Assembly: GCA_004380135.1 (NCBI GenBank)
Contig: QXCR01000072.1
Location: 1 to 64,000, forward strand
Length of the DNA stretch: 64,000 nucleotides
Reading direction: 5' to 3'
Source: Stemphylium vesicarium
Taxonomy: Eukaryota; Ascomycota; Dothideomycetes; Pleosporales; Pleosporaceae
A program made the translations under genes and the position numbers. The notes beneath the pieces were generated by a model. It was not told where the DNA came from. It did no database searches and worked only from the letters and a program-made list of their open reading frames with translations. Below, one piece after another: positions 58,901 through 64,000 of the stretch; within the stretch, counting starts at the first letter, position 1; each line of letters opens with the position of its first letter.

Positions 58901-59856
58901 GATCGCGACCTCTCTCGCCGGACTGGCTTAAGACCTCTACTCTGAACCTCCCTCCGATACCTTTCCCCCTCCAGCGCATAGGGATGCAATTGGATTGGCT
59001 TCCGTTGGCGGAAGTCACGTCTTGCCCTTTCGTCGGCGATGGCCAACTCCCTCTGCAAAGCCGTTGAGAAAGGTATCAGAACCTGGACTGCAGTTTTTCG
59101 ATGAGGCATGACAAAGGCTGTCGGAGGCGACTCCATGTCCGTGGGTGGATCTGAGAGTTCGTCATCGTCAGAATTGTCTGACAAGGGCCCGATGCCGAAC
59201 TGATTGAGGATATTCGAGGCACGTGTAGAATCCCCGGCATTATCCGTGGTGGCAGCCTGTTGTGGTATGTCTGCGCTCACAGCAACTTGCGATGGTATGG
59301 CAAGCTCGTCGTTGAGCTGAGGTATAGATACGATGGAGCTGGGTGGCAGAGTTGGCGATTCTGGACGCTGCTGAAACGACGGTGGCTGAACAGTTCTTTG
59401 AGGCCTCGGTGTTGGTGAACTTTGAAGAGGATCGGGGCTCTCTGATGGCGACGGCCTGGGGACATGGGTTGACTTGGGCGTAAACGGAGAAGGCGTAGGA
59501 CGGCTGGGTTGGCTGCGTTTCGTGGGCGTTGTTATGGTCTCTCCGGGAATTTCTATTCCCTTTATATCTTCAGTGGCATCATGCTTCTCCTCTCGATCCT
59601 CATCGACGCCTTGCTTCTCCTCTTTTGCCTTTTTATTTTCTCCGGCGTGCTCGGTACCATCTTCGACGCGCCCGACGCGTACACTCAAGGCAGCATTTGG
59701 CCTAAAACCCTGACTCTCGAGCTGGGATTCCTCTTCTTCTTCATCCGAGTCCTGAACAAATCCTTTCTGGCGCCATTTGGACATTTGGGCTCGCCGGCAT
59801 GTCGTACCGTTGCTCGATGCTGGTGGAGTGGGCTGCTGGTTGTAGGTGGAAGCCAT
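52993..59856 (-). CDS. mus7: Mus7/Mms22 family DNA-repair protein, 2287 aa, intronless
   Basis: One uninterrupted frame of 2287 codons, of a size comparable with other Mus7/Mms22 proteins. The start MASTYNQQPTPPASS leads to SKWRQKGFVQDSDEEEEE, the acidic N-terminal motif typical of filamentous Mus7 orthologues. The first 900 residues are disordered, rich in S/P/R with acidic patches; from about residue 1000 the protein is predicted helical and carries the Mus7 region (ELDPERGLPVLQGLAPYGTR, then ATFQLSTEEPY and WSYYLDSFSQVSWKQL). Mms22 and Mus7 act with a cullin (Rtt101 in yeast) in restarting damaged replication forks in the nucleus. It is head-to-head with the small membrane-protein gene (129 bp apart) and convergent with the RRM gene (270 bp apart). 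Confidence 0.85.
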   Translation of the reverse strand: MASTYNQQPTPPASSNGTTCRRAQMSKWRQKGFVQDSDEEEEESQLESQGFRPNAALSVRVGRVEDGTEHAGENKKAKEEKQGVDEDREEKHDATEDIKGIEIPGETITTPTKRSQPSRPTPSPFTPKSTHVPRPSPSESPDPLQSSPTPRPQRTVQPPSFQQRPESPTLPPSSIVSIPQLNDELAIPSQVAVSADIPQQAATTDNAGDSTRASNILNQFGIGPLSDNSDDDELSDPPTDMESPPTAFVMPHRKTAVQVLIPFSTALQRELAIADERARRDFRQRKPIQLHPYALEGERYRREVQSRGLKPVRRERSRSPQGHRRQQNDETQEQDFNPDENPTSSPPDVEIPVSTPTVPRPREYAQETDSLRRPASASVRRPPSTQLRHPHAAKRRKFNFSSTQAAAPPTGMSENPDMRRDIWSIPPNSPPYSSSPPRPGNASNRRPAMLRATTPAPNLPTPSTSSVIQDDMRPLIDSDSDLAPRSVQRSGGALRRPARVVLTESSSSATDSASEAEQSDNELKNVGKRIKGVLPASWLRFDRQTQERRKAQQRERERARANSALSPEPTAPVRGVAQRVMKPVGRPRQSSISNTPSRDLVVISDESDDDSRAPVSRPVQNVQDSVADASALAAMFDDRYAEDDNLSDMEHDRLHLPTLGGTGPSRKRQSKLTDTFRRAKKARSSNALEKITGYGKRSSGGQSGKKKHGYSKKARRATPPAMSVIDVDLSPSGRNGKVPQFLRVARRQALSRPDLARQSPRMKQIRLQNAEDTGEANATLQQWRQGTLKPKSNISSHRRRPRPPLADRTENQQHTERQSVTDVGSAKVGDRRSEVGTEAMRSRQRQYVSTGLHIFQRSSARKATAKRQGKSTQQPSSDRGRPGRKGPLPYRTAQLEGDENDFGRDHRKIAFEKGLLRVDQQFGNQLPNEHHIVNPQIARYLADDTVELPPLPSATDVGERPVDIPSELAPTAKRRLKRKVQAQRIDVDVREFRQPSEPPIQEILGTTDIAEVQELDPERGLPVLQGLAPYGTRYPITFDVYSLASETYFHSSTLIGSDAFSRAVNTGKPDGRDLDESAGYSTITHGSASVRCGPWSDETFSSLHDLVRNASVLTVLQAPTSDTSAVFYDTQVHLARLARSLITYLSDHLSFLDPIDRKDCVVKVVRLCQTLYDGALASQDATNVHGAGSHIRTMTYLLVLSLQLHNIAQHPTVDPGSRIETMALAKSLSKTIVTYLVRQSIPELSNFLEQNKRHSIREKGVQDSEVIVESTVICMHVLARMDMPAWGFWDLVSQELSPMVTSATHLSSFETTWASLFTFLPFSEIDASGLPSRSRRETFQDDNWASIRDILRRMFELYPATYRKQSTSLNDYVRANLARCHRLMTHWHWRRPELMLNAALDFFGKSGLRGLRREESKGSVPFLNDLATDQALTVEPNEYSFHITLKCLALGLQGMREGYPEKKIRSFVFRSLPNHGRAYPKDQPLDQESLTALRNHHDLLSTLYWVAPPACRPKLDHIRDLVSHESSHREACRLNVRAWANLATFQLSTEEPYTSAKPFALWHKDIMHQTLRQYKLAKTEAEDYLKSGVLDGTTDISAVMVRQAMERNQEQVIATLRDCIAGMSKVIRHARDQSSLRTFLVDSEMMHLLELPHLEDRRLINVIHDTLKVLQDYAKSQKAQSKKEESQQTSDESQDYGDFPDMDDLEDMDLNIQAEPAQQSGLDFIQTPLWHLLSNAFGAESAPDDILLKDCVDTWVRVAEGQVASGARSWSYYLDSFSQVSWKQLRQTEQTRKFGPYFMAALIGCESTAYEEHRNDFLQALMVCLVERESMLRFQHQLLHAILRTDGRHPLMQNLPFYRDLETGAWDINADTLRIRRLALISSMLSNMRSDMHTTALTTPSLTGETKRIYASMLKDFMTSMKYNYQRLSQGTTVTGTYVEFVQKVVQFLKQYTSDIHPVLPFFTDSVAFPLPAADPTYVVARLCGYAPKLGGQGTAKQLVVFVQTVAQQAAADSQQTYLVNQLTTALCTHEAPTADRLALRSVLLQAIFPAYIEGMVASPTAFLIARPILSALPAILDTVIFDVRVLCPDSLAAVAGGLVAVAHAFIRALEGVVRGAEKGDVLTQPHFLAALACMLRAMGAMVPALEYICSRTIDGAVTPPPFVAYVDEFVEYVVALLGNGVVDVIPPSYRGDAHAPPQNTSHVNLLSFCRRGLAEGLKTNWSESAGRMWFGLGHARREILLDVGGVEEEREKMGDAARGFRRVVGDVYGVEEDRDVRRGNMGFVVV

Positions 59857-59985
59857 GGCGCGTCGTCCCGTGCTCCGCCTAGCGCGTGTTGGTGGGCGAA
59901 CGCCGAACTTTTGCCCGCGGGAGTGCTTTCGTCATACAACTTCCCCTCCAAAATCGCAGTCAGTTCACACAACAAATAGGCAAAA
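59857..59985. promoter_or_regulatory. Compact bidirectional promoter between mus7 and the small membrane-protein gene
   Basis: Only 129 bp separate the two divergent start codons, so both promoters and leaders share this DNA. No TATA box was recognised. Confidence 0.55.
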
Positions 59986-60394
59986 ATGGCGGGACGTATC
60001 CTCCCGGTTGCTTTAGCAGCAATAGTCGGTGTATCAATTGGAGTGGCGACGTTTGATGGCGAATTCAAGAAGCAACGACTAGCACGCATGGAGGAGGAAT
60101 ACCAACGGTAGGCAGACCTGCGCTCTCTCACTCACCTTCACTCACAATCTCGGCAGAGAATTGGCTGCCGCCGCTGCTTCGAGCGGTGTCAATCCCACCC
60201 CTGCCACAACAAGCGCGGCGCTCTCTGCACCACCCCGCCAACTTCAAGCTCAGGCTAAGCAGGAGTCTGTTGCTTCCGCGCCAGCTGATAACTCGTGGTC
60301 GAACATGTTGGGACTGTGGGCTTGGAAAAAGGATCCAAGGAAAGAAGCAATACCTCCAAAGAGCAACAATGAACAAGTCAAAGGGAAGCCATGA
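59986..60394 (+). CDS. Small single-pass membrane protein, 119 aa (probably mitochondrial)
   Basis: Exons 59986-60107 and 60157-60394; the 49-bp intron has a GTAGGC donor and a CAG acceptor, split codon CGA. Residues 1-21 (MAGRILPVALAAIVGVSIGVA) form one hydrophobic segment, followed by a short basic and acidic helix-like region (EFKKQRLARMEEEYQR), an Ala/Ser/Gln-rich stretch, and the tail NMLGLWAWKKDPRKE. The layout, with an N-terminal helix anchor and charged coil, resembles small cytochrome-oxidase assembly proteins of the mitochondrial inner membrane, but I cannot assign a family. It ends 24 bp from the convergent Bet4 gene. Confidence 0.7.
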
Positions 60395-60417
60395 TGGCAG
60401 TAATCGTTGATTGGCAT

Positions 60418-61601
60418 TCAAAGCTTCAGTCTCCTCTCCAAATCGGCCCAACGTCCCCGCCGCAACGGATCCAGACGCTTCAGTTCGTCCAGCCATGACC
60501 TCATATCCTTGGTCGTGAACGAGCCTGCGCCGGCATCAACCTCCAGATACGCCTCGGCAAGCCCGAGCAGCGCCTCGTATATCCATTTGCAGTCCGCCTC
60601 GTCCTCCAATATCTCCCTTATATACTCCATCTCATTTTCGTAATAGTTTTGCCGCTCGCCGTTGGTCAGATCTTGAACGACTAACTGGTCGGGTGGACAA
60701 GAAGGTGACAAAATGGAGAGGAGGTACTGGTGGTAGAACCAGATGGATTGGTCGAATGGATCAGTGTTGATAGCTTCGCATATCAGTGCTAGCTCTGAGC
60801 GGAGGAAGGCGCGCCGCGCTTTGGAGTCTGCGCCGCGTTCGTCGAGAATGTTGGGGATAAGCTGGCTGCGGTTATGCCACGCAGAGAAATTGGAAAGATT
60901 GGACTTGATCATCTTCGTGGTGTATTCGAACTCGGACTCAGCAAGACTCTTTGGAGTGTCCTCGGTCGTAGTAGTCTCTGAAGATGCAGCCAAACGTTCA
61001 ATCTCCGACACCACGATACGTCTATAGCCCCAAGCATGAAAGTTGCGACTGTCTGCGTGTAGCATCTTATTTATGAGTTGCAGCTCCCCTGACCAAAGCT
61101 TGTATGCCGCTTCTGCGCCCATCAGCGCTTCTCCCTTGCGCAGAAGCCAGTTGCGGTGGTTCCATATCCAGTAGCACTTGGGGAACTTCCGAAGCAGCGC
61201 AAATGTGAGTTGTACGTCACCCTGCAATAGATTGTCTGGCGATTGATCGGGCGACTCGGATCCTACGAGAGCCATCAAAACGCGTCTGCGATGGTTCCAT
61301 ATTGTGTAATATTCGGGGTTCTCGTTCAGTAGCTTCGTGACTAGGCCGAGGACTTCGATTGTGTACTGCTTTTCAGCAATCTACAACGACCCGTGTTAGC
61401 TCTTCTAGGCTACACCATGTAATCTCTACGTACCTTTGTGTTCACCAGGTCCGCCAGGTCTTTGTAGTGTGCAATTTGCTGAAGCTCCTTCTGTCGCGCC
61501 TCTTCAGAGCGCACAACGGGGCCTGTACCGCGCGATATGCCGTGCTACATTGGTCAGCGTGATCTTCTATTGTAACAGACATTTCCACCTACGCTTGCCA
61601 T
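60418..61601 (-). CDS. bet4: Rab geranylgeranyltransferase alpha subunit (Bet4), 360 aa
   Basis: Exons 61601-61593, 61544-61434 and 61380-60418; introns of 48 and 53 bp with GTAGGT/GTACGT donors and TAG acceptors. The protein begins MAS-HGISRGTGP, like many fungal Bet4 proteins, and contains the prenyltransferase alpha (PPTA) repeats built around W-N-H/Y-R motifs: YYTIWNHRRRVL, CYWIWNHRNWLL, NFHAWGYRRIV, NFSAWHNRSQLI and SIWFYHQYLL. With the beta subunit (Bet2) it attaches geranylgeranyl groups to C-terminal cysteines of Rab GTPases presented by the escort protein, which is essential for vesicle traffic. The first coding exon has only nine bases. No leucine-rich or Ig-like insert of the animal type is present. 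Confidence 0.92.
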
Positions 61602-61931
61602 AGTAAAGGTGCGAGTTCCGTGCAAGTTCGGGGCTTCCCCGAATTGAAGCCTCGGCGAAATGTTGCCCCACCACGCGCGTGGAGCTCCTGCGCCCACGTC
61701 ATCTCTCGCGGACGGAGCCACTGTCAACATGCCCGACATCGGTTTCAATCTACATATACCCTTCAGCATCCTATGAATTCCAACTATCATTGCCATTACT
61801 AACCCAGCAGCAATAACATCGGGATACAGGGCAGTACATTCGGTCTGCCAGCTCCTCTCCTCCAGACAGCTTCATATGCACTAAGATTGATTGCGCGAGC
61901 TCTTCAGTTCACTCATCTTGACACCACCAAC
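61602..61931. promoter_or_regulatory. Divergent promoter between bet4 and the AMA1-like gene
   Basis: 330 bp between divergent start codons. The plus-strand frame of the AMA1-like gene is open from 61887 but the first good ATG is 61932. No regulatory motif was assigned. Confidence 0.5.
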
Positions 61932-64000
61932 ATGAACGACACTGATGACGATGCCTCTCCACTCAACGCTGGCTACCTCACGCCGCCACTATCTCCTACC
62001 AAGACTGTCAGCACCGACGGCTGGTTATCACCGAGGACACCTGGGTCCCCTCGCAAAAGTCGCAGCTGTCTTTTCTTTCGGGACATAGACGGCCCTGATC
62101 CGGCAATACCATCATCTCCTAAGAAGTGCAAATTCATTTCTCGTCTCGAAGCTCTCTCGACTCCAGACTTTGGTGCAACTGCTAGCGATTCTTTCTCCGT
62201 GCAACCAGATCAAAGTGCACCCACAAAACAGAAGAGACTAATCACCCAGAACCCATCTCCTGGGTATCGCTCTTCTACCCTCGCTCGAGTTCACGCTCGT
62301 TCTTCTCCTATCTCAAGCGCACACTCCTTTCGCCGGGAAGCGGCTCTTGGCCCGATCGAAGCCGACACTTCTAGTACAGTCAGACATGCGTCACCTCCAA
62401 GAAAGCGGAGACGCAGCAACCGCAGTTCTTCAGACAGTTTAGTCGACAATGTCGTACATATACCGTCCCCTCTACTCGACCCTACAGATACAATCACTAC
62501 ATATGAAACCCCGGAACTACCCGTTCTGGGCTACACTGACGCATCCACCGAAATGACGCTCTCCCAAACTAGCCTTCGCCGATTTCCTTTGCGCCATTCT
62601 AGTTCTCCCCTAAGACCCAGTCAATGGGTAGCGTGTGGCGGCTCTTTGCCATCCCCTCGCCATGGGCAAACAAGCACGCCTGACCGTTTCATCGCCCAGC
62701 GCCGACCCCCCGCTATGGCTAGAGAAAGTTTTGAGCTCAACAGTCCCGCAGACCGCAGAAAAAAGGGACAGGCAACGAATCGCGATACTCATACAAACGC
62801 GGACGCTTTCAGTCGCCGGCTACGCAGAAGCGGTCGCATGAACGAAGAGTTACGTGGACTTCGGGATGCGCATTCGATAATCTCAGGGAGAGCTAATGCG
62901 AATAGAAGGAATGTCAACTTCAGACGTAGTTTGGCCCCTTTGGCTGCTCGCCAGATCAGTGCCGGGGCTGTCTGGAATGTCGGCGGACCTTCTGCTGTGA
63001 GCGATACAGTGGTAGCTGTCTCCACTGGCAGAGGTAGGATGCTTGGTAGTGGAACAAATGCACCGCTATATAAGTCTGCGTTCCTCAACCGAGCAGATCC
63101 GGAAGCTGAGTTGGAAGCCTACGGACGACGTCTTGCACTTGCGCTTGATATCGATCAGACTGATCGCATATTCCAGCACACATCATCCCCGCCAGCTTGG
63201 AGCTCGTCAAATTCAAGTCCCACGTTACGAACCAACCATGTGTGGCGCGACAGTGCATGGGTCAAAGATGGCCTTGTTATGCGTTTGTTTTCGCTTTTCC
63301 AGACTCTTCTGTTAATTCCCCGCTAACAACAAGATGAAGCACAGCGGCAGGCGCCCCGAAAGCGAAGACCAGTGCCCATCCTACCATTCAGATATGTTCG
63401 TTGCTTAATCGCAATCGTTGGAGCTAACATGACGTACAGTCCTCGACGCACCCAACCTTCGTGATGATTACTACTGCACCTTGCTCGCATACTCGAACAC
63501 ATCCAAATGCCTAGCCGTCGGCTTGGGAAACTTTGTACATCTCTGGTCTGAGCGAAGCGGCGTGAACACGCCAGAGTCACTCAACGCTGTGCCGCCAAAT
63601 AGCGCCCCAGAGACTCGCCACGTCACGTCTCTGGATTTCTCTTCCACATCAGGCGGGCAAGCGATCCTTGCTGTCGGAAGAGCAGACGGTCGCATTTCGC
63701 TTTGGAGTCCTTTCGACTCGGAACCCCGATTCGATGCCACACAGCCCAAGCCAGTGTCATGCGTCTCATGGCGACCAAGCGTTGTTCCACGGCCCTCCCT
63801 TCGCGATAGAGCAATGACAGTGCCAACTGAGGAGCTACTAATCGGCGACGAAGTAGGCCACATATACTTTTACAGCGTAGAATGGCCGTCGGAGACGCAA
63901 AGCGCCCTATTCGGCTGGCACGGCGCCATGACTCTCCTCGCCCGTCTGACAATTCACAGCCAGCAGATCTGCGGCCTCACATGGTCCTCCGACGGCGAGC
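61932..64000 (+). CDS. AMA1: AMA1-like APC/C activator (Cdc20/Cdh1 family), 5' part cut by right edge
   Basis: Exon 1 is 61932-63282, exon 2 is 63334-63391, and exon 3 runs from 63438 past the window end. The N-terminal half has the C-box-like DRFIAQR near residue 251, which activators of this family use to bind the anaphase-promoting complex. It is followed by the segment AVWNVGGPSAVSD, then GSGTNAPLYKSAFL and EAELEAYGRRLALALDIDQTDR, which point to the meiotic AMA1/Mfr1 branch. WD40 repeats start with FRVLDAPNLRDDYYC and KCLAVGLGNFVHLW. Meiosis-specific substrate recruitment to the APC/C is inferred from the family. Intron 1 is 51 bp (GTTTGT donor, CTAAC branch, AAG acceptor); an alternative donor exists at about 63252. 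Intron 2 is non-canonical: see the separate entry. Confidence 0.78.
63392..63437 (+). other. Probable AT-AC intron in the AMA1-like gene
   Basis: The conserved junction FR-VLDAP needs the codon AGA split as AG/A followed directly by GTC. That makes the intron begin ATATGT and end CGTAC, 46 bp, with a CTAAC branch sequence at 63424-63428. The normal length and branch site argue for a spliceosomal intron. A canonical alternative, GTTGCT...TACAG (63400-63439, 40 bp), is also in frame but would insert extra residues (FRYVLLDAP). Confidence 0.5.

Overview
The window looks like nuclear chromosomal DNA of a filamentous ascomycete (Pezizomycotina). A Dothideomycete of the Pleosporales type is my best guess, but that is inference. 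The evidence is 39-93 bp introns with CTAAC/CTGAC branch sites, HET-domain and HET-NACHT-ankyrin (NLR-like) genes, an AT-rich TpA-loaded tract that looks like RIP damage, and orthologues of typical fungal housekeeping genes (eEF3, eS30, Mus7/Mms22, Bet4, FMP46-like). No tRNA, rRNA, CRISPR or bacterial-type feature was seen.

Layout. 1-16 kb is accessory-like: a HET gene cut by the left edge, a small spliced gene, a secreted beta-propeller protein, a sugar transporter, a secreted cysteine-rich repeat protein, a RIP-like tract, and a 1204-residue HET-NACHT-ankyrin-ZZ receptor with seven nearly identical ankyrin units. At 16.3-19.8 kb lies the gene for translation elongation factor 3. 20-26 kb is again accessory and decayed: a broken sugar-transporter relic, an SRR1-like gene with an in-frame stop (or a cryptic intron), and a HET gene whose start is out of frame by a 2-bp deletion.

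26-44 kb is almost empty. Two intergenic stretches of about 8.8 and 7.7 kb flank one gene, a glutamine-rich C2H2 transcription factor; a (TG)30 microsatellite lies 1.5 kb upstream of it. From 43.9 kb to the right edge genes are dense and conserved: a CREG-like secreted protein, ribosomal protein eS30, an FMP46-like redox protein, a 1502-residue RRM protein, Mus7/Mms22, a small membrane protein, Rab geranylgeranyltransferase alpha (Bet4), and the 5' part of an AMA1-like APC/C activator cut by the right edge.

The genes are individually transcribed and form no operons. The recurring biological theme is non-self recognition: three HET-domain genes within 26 kb, one complete NLR-like receptor and one broken. 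The most unusual small-scale signals concern RNA splicing: a probable AT-AC intron in the AMA1-like gene, an 8-nt micro-exon in eS30, and a 9-nt first coding exon in Bet4. Splice sites were placed by eye from reading-frame continuity, conserved protein context and consensus sites, so exon borders are predictions.
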